Shown: positions 52,203-61,278, counted from the first letter of the stretch. The stretch: DNA of 64,000 bases from Luteimicrobium sp042670205 (GCF_042670205.1 NZ_JBHUWD010000021.1:1-64000); one strand, 5' to 3'. The notes: generated from the letters alone by a model not told the origin. Translations and numbers: made by a program.

Positions 52203-53968
52203 CGGTCGGCCCCCTCGGTACGGGTCGTGCGGATCGTGAGCGTGTCGTCCAGCGCCTCCGAGTGGGGCGACGTCGGGCGGGGCTTGTCGGCGGCGTCCGC
52301 GTGCTTCGCGAGCTCGCGCAGCGCCTGGGCGCCGAGCGTCGGCATCGCGCCCGTCAGCGTGGCCGGCTCAGTCGCCGGCACGACGGCGTCGTCGGACGAG
52401 TCGTCGTCGCCCGTCGGCTCCGTGCCCTCGCCGCGGGCCGCGGCGGCGGCCTGCGCGGCCGCGGTGCCCGGACGACGGCGCTCCACCCAGCCCTCGATGT
52501 TCCGCTGCGCTCCCGCGCTCACGCCCAGCGCGCCCGCGGGCACGTCCTGGCGGATGACCGACCCCGCACCCGTGTACGCGCCGTCGCCCACGGTGACCGG
52601 GGCCACGAACAGGTTGTCGGCGCCCGTGCGGGCGTGCGAGCCGATCGTCGTGTGGTGCTTGTGCACCCCGTCGTAGTTGACGAAGACGCTGGCGGCACCG
52701 ATGTTCGTGCCCTCACCCACCGTCGCGTCACCGACGTACGACAGGTGCGGCACCTTCGAGCCCGCGCCGATCTGCGCGTTCTTCGTCTCGACGAACGTGC
52801 CGATCTTGCCCTTCTCGCCGAGCACGCTGCCCGGCCGCAGGTAGGCGAACGGGCCGACGTTGGCCCCCGCTCCGATGACGGAGAGCGACGCGTGCGTGCG
52901 CGAGACGACCGCGCCCTCGCCGACCTCCACGTCCGTGAGCGTCGTGTCCGGACCGATCGTCGCGCCCGCCGAGACGACCGTCGCGCCGTGCAGCTGCGTG
53001 CCCGGCAGGATCGTCACGTCCGGGGCCAGGTCCACGTCCACGTCGATCCACGTCGTGGCCGGGTCGACGACCGTCACGCCCGCCCGCATCCAGTCCTCGA
53101 CGATGCGGTCGTTGAGGATCCGGCCCAGCGTCGCGAGCTGCACCCGGTCGTTCACGCCCTCGACGGCGTACGGGTCCTCCGAGACGATCGCCCGGACCTG
53201 CCCGCCGTCCTCGCGCGCCAGCGCGACGACGTCCGTCAGGTACAGCTCGCCCTGCGCGTTCTGCTGCGTGATGCGGGCGAGCCCCGATCGCAGGACCCCC
53301 GCGTCGAACACGTACACCGACGTGTTGATCTCCGAGACCTCGAGCTCGTCGGCGCTCGCGTCGCGGTGCTCCACGATCTTCAGGACGTCGCCCGTGCCGC
53401 CCTCGCGGACCACGCGGCCGTAGCCCGTGGGGTCCGCCACGACCGTCGTCAGCACCGTCACCGCGTTGCCGTCGGCGACGTGCGCCGCGACGAGCTCGCC
53501 CAGGGTGCCCGCGTCCAGCAGCGGCAGGTCGCCCGCCACCACGAGGACCGCGCCCTCGAGCCCGTCGCCCAGCACCTGGCCCTCCTGGCCCAGCGGCACG
53601 CCGTGCGACGCCCGGTCCGCGTGGGCCGCGGCGTCGAGCACCGACATCGCCGACCGCACCGCCGCACCGGTGCCCGGGACCTCGTCCTGCTCGACGACCA
53701 GTACGCCTTCCGAGACCGACCGGGCGTGCTCGGCGACCCGCTCCGCCTGGTGCCGCACGACGACGGCCGTCCGGCGCGCGTCGAGCTCCCGGGTGGCCGT
53801 CAGCACATGACCCAGCAGGCTGCGCCCACCGATCGCATGGAGCATCTTCGGCGTCGTGGACCGCATCCGCGTGCCCTCACCCGCCGCGAGGACCACCGCC
53901 GCGGCGAGGCGCGGTCTGTCCTGCGTGGATCCGGAGTCGTCGGTGGTCGGTACGGTCTGGGCCGTCAC
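52199..53968 (-). CDS. glmU: bifunctional GlmU (UDP-GlcNAc synthesis)
   Basis: A 589-residue enzyme that acetylates glucosamine-1-phosphate and couples it to UTP. The uridyltransferase domain has AVVLAAGEGTRMRSTTPKML, and the acetyltransferase domain is a left-handed hexapeptide helix ending near VIRQDVPAGALGVSAGAQRN. It contains the NYDG motif (VFVNYDGVHKHHTTIG) and KNAQIGAGSKVPHLSYVGD. It is longer than the E. coli protein because of a Pro/Ala/acidic C-terminal tail of about 90 residues, common in actinobacteria, and an insert after AVRSAMSVLDAAAH. GTG 53968 has GGGAG upstream. prs follows with a four-base overlap. Confidence 0.96.
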   Translation of the reverse strand: MTAQTVPTTDDSGSTQDRPRLAAAVVLAAGEGTRMRSTTPKMLHAIGGRSLLGHVLTATRELDARRTAVVVRHQAERVAEHARSVSEGVLVVEQDEVPGTGAAVRSAMSVLDAAAHADRASHGVPLGQEGQVLGDGLEGAVLVVAGDLPLLDAGTLGELVAAHVADGNAVTVLTTVVADPTGYGRVVREGGTGDVLKIVEHRDASADELEVSEINTSVYVFDAGVLRSGLARITQQNAQGELYLTDVVALAREDGGQVRAIVSEDPYAVEGVNDRVQLATLGRILNDRIVEDWMRAGVTVVDPATTWIDVDVDLAPDVTILPGTQLHGATVVSAGATIGPDTTLTDVEVGEGAVVSRTHASLSVIGAGANVGPFAYLRPGSVLGEKGKIGTFVETKNAQIGAGSKVPHLSYVGDATVGEGTNIGAASVFVNYDGVHKHHTTIGSHARTGADNLFVAPVTVGDGAYTGAGSVIRQDVPAGALGVSAGAQRNIEGWVERRRPGTAAAQAAAAARGEGTEPTGDDDSSDDAVVPATEPATLTGAMPTLGAQALRELAKHADAADKPRPTSPHSEALDDTLTIRTTRTEGADR

Positions 53969-53998
53969 GTGAGCTCCCGTCGTCGTTCGTCGCGCTCG

Positions 53999-54070
53999 CT
54001 CCGCCCCCAGGACTCGAACCTGGACCAAGGGCACCAAAAACCCTTGTGCTGCCGATTACACCAAGGCGGA
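53999..54070 (-). tRNA. tRNA-Gln (anticodon UUG)
   Basis: On the minus strand the 72 bases fold into a full cloverleaf: acceptor TCCGCCT/GGGCGGA, D arm GTGT/GCAC, anticodon stem AGGGT/GCCCT with loop TTTTGGT (anticodon TTG), T arm CCAGG TTCGAGT CCTGG, discriminator G. No CCA is encoded. It lies 30 bases upstream of the glmU start, on the same strand. Confidence 0.95.
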
Positions 54071-54168
54071 CAGCCGGCGGGTCTTTTCTCCACCGGGCGG
54101 GGGCGTGCGCAGGTGGCGCGTCCAGCCCTAGTCTGCCAGGTCCGGATCACCCCTCCGAGACACCGGCC

Positions 54169-54231
54169 GTTCACCGACGGAGACGCGGTGTTCGCCGACG
54201 GTGACGTGGAGTTCGCCGACGGTGACGTGGT
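54169..54231 (+). repeat. three 21-bp tandem repeats
   Basis: Three 21-bp units at 54169-54189, 54190-54210 and 54211-54231 share the core GTTCGCCGACGGTGACG; the first unit has two changes in it. The same core, inverted, is repeated at 54497-54579. No reading frame of the region looks like a gene. Confidence 0.85.
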
Positions 54232-54254
54232 CGGGGCGGGAGGGTGCGCCCCGC

Positions 54255-54311
54255 TGAGTGCGCACTTCTTGTGCGACTCGCCGGGTGTGTCGCACAAAAA
54301 GTACGCACTCA
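54255..54311. repeat. 57-bp inverted repeat (long hairpin)
   Basis: Two 23-base arms (54255-54277 and 54289-54311) match at 21 positions and enclose an 11-base loop. The arms are less G+C-rich than the surroundings (TTTTTGTGCGAC end). It could be a terminator, a repetitive extragenic palindrome or a protein-binding site, and lies midway between the two 21-bp repeat arrays. Confidence 0.8.
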
Positions 54312-54496
54312 CGAGATGACGGGGCCGAGCGACGTGGCTGATCACACGCTCGACGCGCGGACGGGCCGGGCGAGACGACGGTCGAGCGGGCGGGTGCGGG
54401 GAGGTGGTGAAGGGCGTCAAGGAGTGCGCACGGACCCAGGGCCGAAGCACGACAGCCCGAACCAGCTCGCCGCGCCCGACCGCGAATCCGACCATG

Positions 54497-54579
54497 ACAC
54501 GTCACCATCGCCGAACACAGCGTCACCGTCGGCGAACACAGCGTCACCGTCGGCGAACACAGCGTCACCGTCGACGAAT
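54497..54579 (-). repeat. four 21-bp tandem repeats, inverted relative to 54169
   Basis: Units at 54497-54516 (20 bp, diverged), 54517-54537, 54538-54558 and 54559-54579 carry the reverse complement of the core at 54169-54231. The last unit ends 24 bases before the tetR-family start and overlaps its probable -35 region, so the units could be operators. Confidence 0.85.
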
Positions 54580-54590
54580 GGCGCGACGGG

Positions 54591-54596
54591 CACAAT
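54591..54596 (+). promoter_or_regulatory. -10 element of leaderless TetR gene
   Basis: CACAAT ends six bases before ATG 54603, and no ribosome site is present. The expected -35 position (about 54568-54573) falls inside the last 21-bp repeat. Confidence 0.5.
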
Positions 54597-54602
54597 GGGC
54601 CC

Positions 54603-55238
54603 ATGACCCCCGAACCGAAGCGGCCGGTACGCTCCCGCATGACGGCGACGCAGCGGCGCGAGCAGCTGCTGGCCGTGAGCCGGGGGTTGTTCGCCGAGAA
54701 GGGCTTCGACGGGACGAGCGTCGAGGAGATCGCGCAGCGTGCTGAGGTCTCGAAGCCGGTCGTGTACGAGCACTTCGGCGGCAAGGAGGGCGTCTACGCG
54801 GTCGTCGTCGACCGCGAGATCCAGGCGTTGACGGCCGCGCTCATGGGTGCGCTGACGTCGCGCGGGCATCCCAAGGTGCTGCTGGAGCGCGCGTCGCTCG
54901 CGCTGCTCACGTACATCGAGAACTCCGAGGACGGCTTCCGGATCCTCGTGCGTGACTCCCCGGTCGCACAGGCGACGGGGACGTTCTCGAGCCTGATCGG
55001 CGACGTCGCCACGCAGGTCGCGACGCTGCTGCGCGGCCAGTTCCGTGACCGTGGCCTCGACCCGAAGTACGCGGCGCTGTACGCGCAGATGCTGGTCGGC
55101 AGCGTCGCACTGACGGGCCAGTACTGGCTCGACGCGCGACGTCCGCCCAAGGCGGAGGTCGCGGCGCACCTGGTGAACCTCGCCTGGAACGGGCTGTCGA
55201 ACCTCGAGAAGCGGCCGACGCTGCACGAGAAGCCGTAG
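54603..55238 (+). CDS. TetR-family transcriptional regulator
   Basis: A 211-residue repressor-type protein. The DNA-binding helix-turn-helix is in RREQLLAVSRGLFAEKGFDG followed by TSVEEIAQRAEVSKPVVYEHF, a near-consensus TetR recognition region with the GGKEGVY end. The C-terminal ligand domain is helical with no clear specificity. Its mRNA is probably leaderless (-10 CACAAT six bases upstream), and four 21-bp repeats stand directly before the promoter, suggesting autoregulation. No obvious target is divergent; the next genes on the same strand are a wall protein and an ABC exporter. Confidence 0.93.
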   Translation: MTPEPKRPVRSRMTATQRREQLLAVSRGLFAEKGFDGTSVEEIAQRAEVSKPVVYEHFGGKEGVYAVVVDREIQALTAALMGALTSRGHPKVLLERASLALLTYIENSEDGFRILVRDSPVAQATGTFSSLIGDVATQVATLLRGQFRDRGLDPKYAALYAQMLVGSVALTGQYWLDARRPPKAEVAAHLVNLAWNGLSNLEKRPTLHEKP

Positions 55239-55436
55239 GCGCCGCGAGCGCCTCGTCCTCCCCGGCTCTGCCGAGTCGCGACCGTCTGCGCAGGTGGGCG
55301 GGCGAAAGCCGTGTGATCGCCGTCTCAGACCGAGGGGGCATCCCGGACGCTCTCCGCGAATCGCTGGTTACCGACGCGTAACGTGGCGCCGGTCCCGCCC
55401 ACGAGACCGCCCAGCGGTCGAGGAGAATCCGTCCCC

Positions 55437-56891
55437 ATGCAGCACGCCTTCCGTTCCCGCAGCACGCGCCTCGGCGCGACGATCGCGACCGTGGGGGTGG
55501 TGGCGCTCGGCGCCGTCAGCGCGCTGAGCGCCAGCGCGGCGACGGGACGCGCCGCCGCGGCCGAACCCGCCCCGGTCTGCACCGGGTACGACACGGACGG
55601 CTTCACGATCTTCGTCCAGGACGACGTGGACCTCGGCAACAGCGAGACCGAGGGCTCGCTCGCCCTCGGCGGCGACCTCACGCTGGCTGCCGACACGAAC
55701 CTCGTCCACAGCACCGGCCTCACGCCCGCCGGGTACACGCTGCCGGTCGTCGACGGCGACCCGACACGCCTCCTCGTTGGGGGCACGCTCGACCTCACCG
55801 CGCCGGGGAGCCTGCAGGTCACGTCGCGCGACGACGTCGGCCCCGCCCAGGCGGACCGCATCGGGGCGATCAAGTTCGGCGACACCGGCGGGCTCGAGCT
55901 GACGGCGCGCTCCGGCGTGGACCGGCTGCACGAGGCGGGCGGCTCCGTCGACGCGAAGCCGTGGGTCGACGTGAACGACGCGGCACAGCAGACCTTCGAC
56001 GGCGCCCACGCCGTCACGTACCCGGGCGCCGCGTCGGTCGTCGACAGCCGCTTCCCGGCGCTCGTGGCGCAGGGCGAGGCGCTGCGGACCGCAACCGGTT
56101 CGGACGTCGCGACCGCGACGCTCGACGGCGGCGTCGTGACCCTGACCCCGGGGAAGCTCAACGTCCTCACCGTCGACGCGGCGACCCTCGGCGCGAACGC
56201 CCAGCTCACGTTCGCGGGCGGCACCCCGGGCGCCGACACCCCGTTCGTCGTCAACGTCACGGACGCGTCGGGCAGCACGGTCCACGTCCCGCCGCTGCGC
56301 GGCCCCGAGATGCCCGGCCAGCCCTCGGCCACGGATCCCAACCCCTGGGCTCCCTTCGTCACCTGGAACCTCACGGGCGCCGGCACGACGACGGTCACCG
56401 GCGAGCTCGTGACCGGCACGATCCTCGCGCCCGACGTCGACCTCACCCTCGACGCGAGCAGCCCGGTCGAGGGCCAGATCGTCGCGAGGTCCCTGGTCGC
56501 CCGGGGCGGCGAGATCCACCAGTACCTCGCTGCGTCGTCGTGCACGACCCCGACCCCGACGCCCACGGCGACAGAGACGACTACCACGCCGGCCCCGACG
56601 ACCCCCGCCCCCACGCCGACCGAGTCCACTACCACGCCGACGCCCACGGGCACGACCACGTCCCCCGCGCCCGTGCCGTCGTCCACGACGACGAGCCCCG
56701 CCCCGGTGGTGCCCGTGACCTCCGCGACGCCCACCGCGACGGTGCTCGGCACCGGAGGCACCGCGCCCTCGTCGCCGGGGAACCTCGCGACGACCGGCGC
56801 GTCGCTCGTCGGGCCGCTGGTCGCGGGCGTCGCGCTCGTCGCGGCAGGCCTCGCGCTGCTGCTGGTCCGGCGCCGCACCGCCCGGGGTTAA
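55437..56891 (+). CDS. choice-of-anchor A family wall-anchored surface protein
   Basis: A 484-residue exported protein. A signal peptide (ATIATVGVVALGAVSALSASAA) is followed by a beta-rich choice-of-anchor A domain (about residues 45-360) containing TIFVQDDVDLGNSETEGSLA and GGDLTLA. A 90-residue Thr/Pro-rich stalk then leads to a sorting signal LATTG, a hydrophobic span and an RRRTARG tail. LAxTG-type signals are typical of class E sortases in high-GC Gram-positives, so covalent attachment to peptidoglycan is likely. The function of the domain is unknown. ATG 55437 has AGGAGA 11 bases upstream. Confidence 0.9.
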   Translation: MQHAFRSRSTRLGATIATVGVVALGAVSALSASAATGRAAAAEPAPVCTGYDTDGFTIFVQDDVDLGNSETEGSLALGGDLTLAADTNLVHSTGLTPAGYTLPVVDGDPTRLLVGGTLDLTAPGSLQVTSRDDVGPAQADRIGAIKFGDTGGLELTARSGVDRLHEAGGSVDAKPWVDVNDAAQQTFDGAHAVTYPGAASVVDSRFPALVAQGEALRTATGSDVATATLDGGVVTLTPGKLNVLTVDAATLGANAQLTFAGGTPGADTPFVVNVTDASGSTVHVPPLRGPEMPGQPSATDPNPWAPFVTWNLTGAGTTTVTGELVTGTILAPDVDLTLDASSPVEGQIVARSLVARGGEIHQYLAASSCTTPTPTPTATETTTTPAPTTPAPTPTESTTTPTPTGTTTSPAPVPSSTTTSPAPVVPVTSATPTATVLGTGGTAPSSPGNLATTGASLVGPLVAGVALVAAGLALLLVRRRTARG

Positions 56892-56904
56892 TCCCCCGCC
56901 CGCC

Positions 56905-56945
56905 GACGGCCCCGGTTCCCGCACAACCGCGGGGACCGGGCCGTC
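56905..56945 (+). terminator. hairpin terminator after the wall-protein gene
   Basis: A nearly perfect stem of about 17 bp (GACGGCCC...GGGCCGTC ends, one bulge and one G-T pair) with a six-base loop begins 13 bases past the stop codon. Confidence 0.8.
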
Positions 56946-57029
56946 GCGTGTCTGGTCGACACGTGCCCGGGGCGTGTGATTCCGTATGACCGGAAGTGCC
57001 TGAAACGGACAGCGGACGTGCGGAGAGCG

Positions 57030-57977
57030 ATGCCCACCCTCGAGATCGACCACCTCGACAAGGCGTACGGCCCGGTCCACGCCCTGCGCGACATGACGTT
57101 CGACGTGCACTCCGGTGAGATCTTCGGCTTCGTCGGCTCGAACGGCGCCGGCAAGACGACGACCATGCGGATCGCGCTCGGCGTCCTCGCGCCCGACTCG
57201 GGTCAGGTCCGGTGGGACGGCAGCCCGGTCGACCTCGAGACACGGCGCCGCATCGGCTACATGCCGGAGGAGCGCGGGCTGTACCCGCGGATGCGCGTCG
57301 ACCAGCAGCTCGTCTACCTGGCGCGCCTGCACGGCAAGGCGCCCGCGGAGGCCAAGGACGCGATGGAGCGGTGGACGGAGCTCCTCGGCGTCGCGCACCG
57401 GCGCACCGACGAGGTCCAGAAGCTCTCGCTCGGCAACCAGCAGCGCGTCCAGCTCGCCGCGGCGCTCGTCCACGACCCGGAGATCCTCGTCCTCGACGAG
57501 CCGTTCTCGGGCCTCGACCCGGTGGCGGTCGACGTCATGAGCGGCGTGCTGCGCGAGCGGGCCGCCGCCGGTGTCCCGGTCCTGTTCTCCTCGCACCAGC
57601 TCGACCTCGTCGAGCGGCTGTGCGACCGGGTCGGCATCATCAAGGACGGCCGCATGGTCGCGGAGGGCGCGATCGACGAGCTCCGCACCGCGGCGCGCCC
57701 CCAGTGGTTCGTCGACGGCGCGGCGGCGAGCGCGTGGGCGCCCTCGCTGGCTTCGGGGAGCGGGCTGCGGATCGTGAGCTCCGACGGTCACCGGACCGTC
57801 GTCGAGCTCGACACCGCGTCCGCCGCGCACCCCCTCACCCCCGACGACGCCGCCCAGGCGGTCCTCCAGGCCGCCCTCGCTGCGGGCGCCGTCCGTAGTT
57901 TCACACCGGTCCGGCACTCGCTCGTCGAGCTGTACCGCGACGTCGTGTCCGCCCCGACCGAGGAGCCCGCCGCGTGA
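57030..57977 (+). CDS. ABC transporter ATP-binding protein (NatA-like)
   Basis: A 315-residue ATPase. Walker A is GSNGAGKTT, the signature is LSLGNQQRVQLA (LSxGN rather than LSGGQ) and Walker B is ILVLDEPFSGLDP. A C-terminal extension of about 95 residues follows the core, as in sodium or multidrug exporters of the NatA/YhaQ type. ATG 57030 is chosen because GGAGAG is directly upstream; longer upstream sequence is not conserved in style. It forms a two-gene operon with the permease, whose start overlaps its stop by four bases. Confidence 0.9.
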   Translation: MPTLEIDHLDKAYGPVHALRDMTFDVHSGEIFGFVGSNGAGKTTTMRIALGVLAPDSGQVRWDGSPVDLETRRRIGYMPEERGLYPRMRVDQQLVYLARLHGKAPAEAKDAMERWTELLGVAHRRTDEVQKLSLGNQQRVQLAAALVHDPEILVLDEPFSGLDPVAVDVMSGVLRERAAAGVPVLFSSHQLDLVERLCDRVGIIKDGRMVAEGAIDELRTAARPQWFVDGAAASAWAPSLASGSGLRIVSSDGHRTVVELDTASAAHPLTPDDAAQAVLQAALAAGAVRSFTPVRHSLVELYRDVVSAPTEEPAA

Positions 57978-59227
57978 GCACCACCACGTCCCCCAAGCCC
58001 GCCGAGCGGACCACCCGGGGGCCGGGCCCGGACGCGCCGGCGTCGGCGTGGTCGACCGTGCGGATGGTCGCGGGCCGCGAGCTCACCACGCGCCTGCGCT
58101 CGCGCGCCTACGTCGTGACGACGCTCGTCATGTTCGTCGCGGTCGTCGTCGGCGGGGTCGTGATCCACCTGGCGCAGGGTTCGTCCTCGTCGACGGTCGT
58201 GGGCCTCACCCCGCAGACGGCGTCCCTCGCCCAGCCGCTGGAGGCCTCCGCGCAGGCTGCGGGCGAAGACATCGAGGTCGAGCAGGTCGCCGACGACGCC
58301 GCCGCGAAGAAGGGGGTCGAGGACGGCTCGCTCGACGCCGCGCTGACGGGCGACCCGGCGTCCTTCACGGTCGTCGTCAAGAAGGAGCTCGACACCACGG
58401 GCACCGCGGTCCTCACGAGCCTGCGCCAGCAGACCGCGCTCGCGAGCGCCGTCCAGAAGCTCGGCGGCAACCCCGCCCAGGTGTCGCAGCAGCTCAGCAC
58501 CGCGACGCTCGACGTGACGGCGCTCGAGCCCCAGCCCGAGCGCGACGGCGCGCAGATCGTCGCCGGGTACGTCGCGGGCATCCTGCTCTTCATCACGCTG
58601 CAGACGTGCGCGCAGCTCGTCGCGCAGGGCGTCGTCGAGGAGAAGTCGAGCCGGGTCGTCGAGCTGCTCCTGGCGACCGTCCGACCCTGGCAGCTCATGG
58701 CCGGCAAGGTCCTCGGGATCGGGGTCGTGGGGCTGATCCAGGTCGCGGTCGTCGTCCTCGGCGGGGCGGGGACGGCGGCGGTGCTGGGACTCGTCGACGC
58801 GAGCGACATCGACCTCGGCGCGACGGCGGCGTGGTCTCTCGTGTGGTTCGTCGTCGGGTTCGTCATGTACTCCCTCGCGCTCGCCGCGCTCGCCGCGCTG
58901 GTCTCGCGCCAGGAGGACATCGGCTCTGTGACGGCGCCCGTCGTGATGCTGATGATCGTGCCCTACATCATCGGGATCTCGATCGCCCCGTGGAACCCGG
59001 ACAGCCCGATCGTCCAGTGGCTCAGCTACATCCCGTTCTGCGCGCCGCTCGTCATGCCGATCCGGATCGCGCTGGGCACCGTCGAGACGTGGCAGGCGAT
59101 CGTCTCGGTGCTCATCTCGCTCGCCCTCGTGCCGGCGCTCGTCTGGCTGGCGGGCCGGGTCTACTCCAACGCCGTCCTGCGGACGGGCGCGCGCGTCAAG
59201 CTCCGCGACGCGCTGCGCGCAGCCTGA
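57974..59227 (+). CDS. ABC-2 type permease (NatB/YhaP-like)
   Basis: A 417-residue membrane protein. One span follows the N-terminal cytoplasmic part (AYVVTTLVMFVAVVVGGVVI). A large extracytoplasmic domain (about residues 65-195) comes next, then five or six spans from GYVAGILLFITLQTCAQLVA onward. VVEEKSSRVVELLLATVRPW is the conserved cytoplasmic motif of NatB-type permeases. It should pair with the upstream ATPase to export ions, drugs or peptides. The stop is ten bases from the convergent ZIP-like gene. Confidence 0.9.
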   Translation: MSTTTSPKPAERTTRGPGPDAPASAWSTVRMVAGRELTTRLRSRAYVVTTLVMFVAVVVGGVVIHLAQGSSSSTVVGLTPQTASLAQPLEASAQAAGEDIEVEQVADDAAAKKGVEDGSLDAALTGDPASFTVVVKKELDTTGTAVLTSLRQQTALASAVQKLGGNPAQVSQQLSTATLDVTALEPQPERDGAQIVAGYVAGILLFITLQTCAQLVAQGVVEEKSSRVVELLLATVRPWQLMAGKVLGIGVVGLIQVAVVVLGGAGTAAVLGLVDASDIDLGATAAWSLVWFVVGFVMYSLALAALAALVSRQEDIGSVTAPVVMLMIVPYIIGISIAPWNPDSPIVQWLSYIPFCAPLVMPIRIALGTVETWQAIVSVLISLALVPALVWLAGRVYSNAVLRTGARVKLRDALRAA

Positions 59228-59237
59228 CGACGCCCGC

Positions 59238-59960
59238 TCACCCGGACACGGACAGGAACGCCGCCGCGGCGAACCCGAGCGTCGTGAAGAGCCCCGCGAC
59301 GAGCCCGGACTTCCGTGCCGCCTCGGGGATCATCGAGTCGATGAGCATGACGAGCAGGGCGCCCGCGGCGAAGCCGTCGATCGCGGCCTGCAGGCGCGGC
59401 GACGCGAAGTCCGCGACGAGGTAGCCCCCGACCGTCGCCACCGCGCACACGACGGCGATCGCGACCCACAGCCGCATGACGGTGCCGGTGGCTCGGCCGT
59501 CGGCTCGCATCTGGGTCGACGACCCGACGGCCTCGGGCAGGTTCGAGACGAAGATCGCGGCCAGGAGCGCCACGCTCACGCCCTCGCCGGCGGCCAGCCC
59601 GATCCCCAGCACCGCCTGCTCGGGGATGCCGTCGAGGAAGGCGCCGAGCGCGAGCGCGGGGCCGGCCCCCGTGCCCGCTGACGGGCCCGTCCGGTGGCGC
59701 GAGCCGGAGCGTTCGAGGGCGCGGTCGGCCGCGAAGTAGGCGAGCGCGCCGACCGCGAGCCCGGCCGCGACCCCGGCGCCGCCGTCGAGCTGTGCGCCCT
59801 CGCGGACCAGGTCGTAGCTGACCGCGCTGATCAGCGCACCCGCCCCGAACGCCAGGACGGCGCCCGTGACCTTGTCGGGCCACCGGCGCCACACGCCCAG
59901 CCACGCCCCGACGACGAGCGACGACGCCGCGACCGCACCCCAGAGCACCGCGGCACCCAT
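59238..59960 (-). CDS. ZIP-family-like metal transporter
   Basis: A 240-residue membrane protein with seven or eight spans. It carries two segments resembling the metal-binding helices of the ZIP family: LGAFLDGIPEQAVLGIGLAAG and IFVSNLPEAVGSS, which match the H/N-x-x-PE pattern of TM4 and TM5. The histidines usual in zinc importers are replaced by Asp and Asn, so the transported ion is uncertain. ATG 59960 is followed directly by the first span. It is divergent from a flavoprotein gene about 140 bases away. Confidence 0.8.
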   Translation of the reverse strand: MGAAVLWGAVAASSLVVGAWLGVWRRWPDKVTGAVLAFGAGALISAVSYDLVREGAQLDGGAGVAAGLAVGALAYFAADRALERSGSRHRTGPSAGTGAGPALALGAFLDGIPEQAVLGIGLAAGEGVSVALLAAIFVSNLPEAVGSSTQMRADGRATGTVMRLWVAIAVVCAVATVGGYLVADFASPRLQAAIDGFAAGALLVMLIDSMIPEAARKSGLVAGLFTTLGFAAAAFLSVSG

Positions 59961-60102
59961 GCGTCCTCCGGTCGGTCGACGTGCGTCTGCCGGGTCCGAC
60001 CGTAGCCCGGGCCGGCTCGTCCCGGCGCGCCGAGCGCCTGCTCGGCAGGTCCACGTGACGGACGGCACGGATGACGGCCGCGGCGTGCCGTGTTGTGCGG
60101 GC

Positions 60103-61278
60103 GTGACCCTCGCCCCCGCCGGGCTTCCCGGCACCGCCGTCGACGCACCCGTCGGCACCGGTGTGCTCGACGGGGTGGGCGTGCTCGACGTGGTCGTCGT
60201 CGGGGCCGGGCAGGCCGGGCTGTCGACGGCGTGGCACCTGCGTCGCCGTGGCTTCGTAGCCCCGTGGGAACGGCGGGCGGACGGCCGGACGTTCGTCGTG
60301 CTCGACGGCGAGGACGGACCGGGCGGGGCGTGGCGCCACCGCTGGGAGTCGCTGCGCATGGCGACGGTCAACAAGGTCCACGACCTCCCGGGCATGGCGC
60401 TACCGGCCGTCGATCCCGCGGAGCCGTCGCGCGACGCCGTCCCGCGCTACTACGCGGCGTACGAACGCGCGTCCGGTCTGCCCGTCGTCCGGCCGGCCCG
60501 TGTCACGCGCGTCGAGAGCACCGATCCCGACGACGCCGCCGCGCCTCTGCGTGTGACGCTCGCCGACGGCCGCGCGGTCCTGACGCGCACCCTCGTGAAC
60601 GCGACGGGCACGTGGACGCGGCCGTTCTGGCCGCATTACCCCGGCCAGGAGACCTTCCGGGGGCGCCAGCTGCACACCGCCGACTACGTCCGCGCGGGGG
60701 ACTTCGCGGGGCAGCACGTGGTCGTCGTCGGCGGCGGGATCAGCGCGGTCCAGCTCCTCGCGGAGATCAGCGAGGTCGCGTCGACCACGTGGGTGACGCG
60801 CCGCGAACCCGTGTGGCGCGACGACGAGTTCACGCCCCGGGCGGGCCACGACGCGGTCGCGCTCGTCGAGGAGCGGGTCCGCGCGGGGCTGCCGCCCGGG
60901 TCGGTCGTGAGCGTGACCGGGCTGATCCTCACGCCCGCGCTGCGCGACGCGGCGGCCCGCGGCGTGCTGGTACGCCGGCCGATGTTCGACCGCATCACGC
61001 CCGACGGCGTCGCCTGGGCCGACGGGACCCACCAGCACGCCGACGCGATCCTGTGGGCGACCGGGTTCCGCGCGGCGCTCGACCACCTCGCCCCGCTGCA
61101 CCTGCGCGGGCCGGGCGGCGGCGTCGTCATGGACGGGACGCGCGTCGTCGGCGAGCCGCGGGTCCAGCTCGTGGGCTACGGGCCCTCGGCGTCGACGATC
61201 GGCGCCAACCGGGCCGGCCGCGACGCCGCCCGCGAGGTCTCCCGCCACCTCGACGCCCTCCCCACCCCCGCGAAGTAG
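60103..61278 (+). CDS. FAD-dependent NAD(P)H monooxygenase-like protein
   Basis: A 391-residue flavoprotein. VLDVVVVGAGQAGLSTAWHL is the FAD loop, HVVVVGGGISAVQLLAEIS is the NAD(P)H loop, and AILWATGFRAALDHL is the ATG motif between domains. This is the layout of small flavin monooxygenases and of CzcO-like proteins. The exact start is unsure: GTG 60103 is used, but GTG 60181, right before the FAD loop, is also possible. The substrate is unknown. The gene ends 11 bases before the repeat-rich terminator region. Confidence 0.82.
   Translation: MTLAPAGLPGTAVDAPVGTGVLDGVGVLDVVVVGAGQAGLSTAWHLRRRGFVAPWERRADGRTFVVLDGEDGPGGAWRHRWESLRMATVNKVHDLPGMALPAVDPAEPSRDAVPRYYAAYERASGLPVVRPARVTRVESTDPDDAAAPLRVTLADGRAVLTRTLVNATGTWTRPFWPHYPGQETFRGRQLHTADYVRAGDFAGQHVVVVGGGISAVQLLAEISEVASTTWVTRREPVWRDDEFTPRAGHDAVALVEERVRAGLPPGSVVSVTGLILTPALRDAAARGVLVRRPMFDRITPDGVAWADGTHQHADAILWATGFRAALDHLAPLHLRGPGGGVVMDGTRVVGEPRVQLVGYGPSASTIGANRAGRDAAREVSRHLDALPTPAK

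Noticed and set aside
54497..54579. Short CRISPR remnant
   Set aside because: The 21-bp units are contiguous and have an inverted partner array at 54169-54231; there are no spacers.
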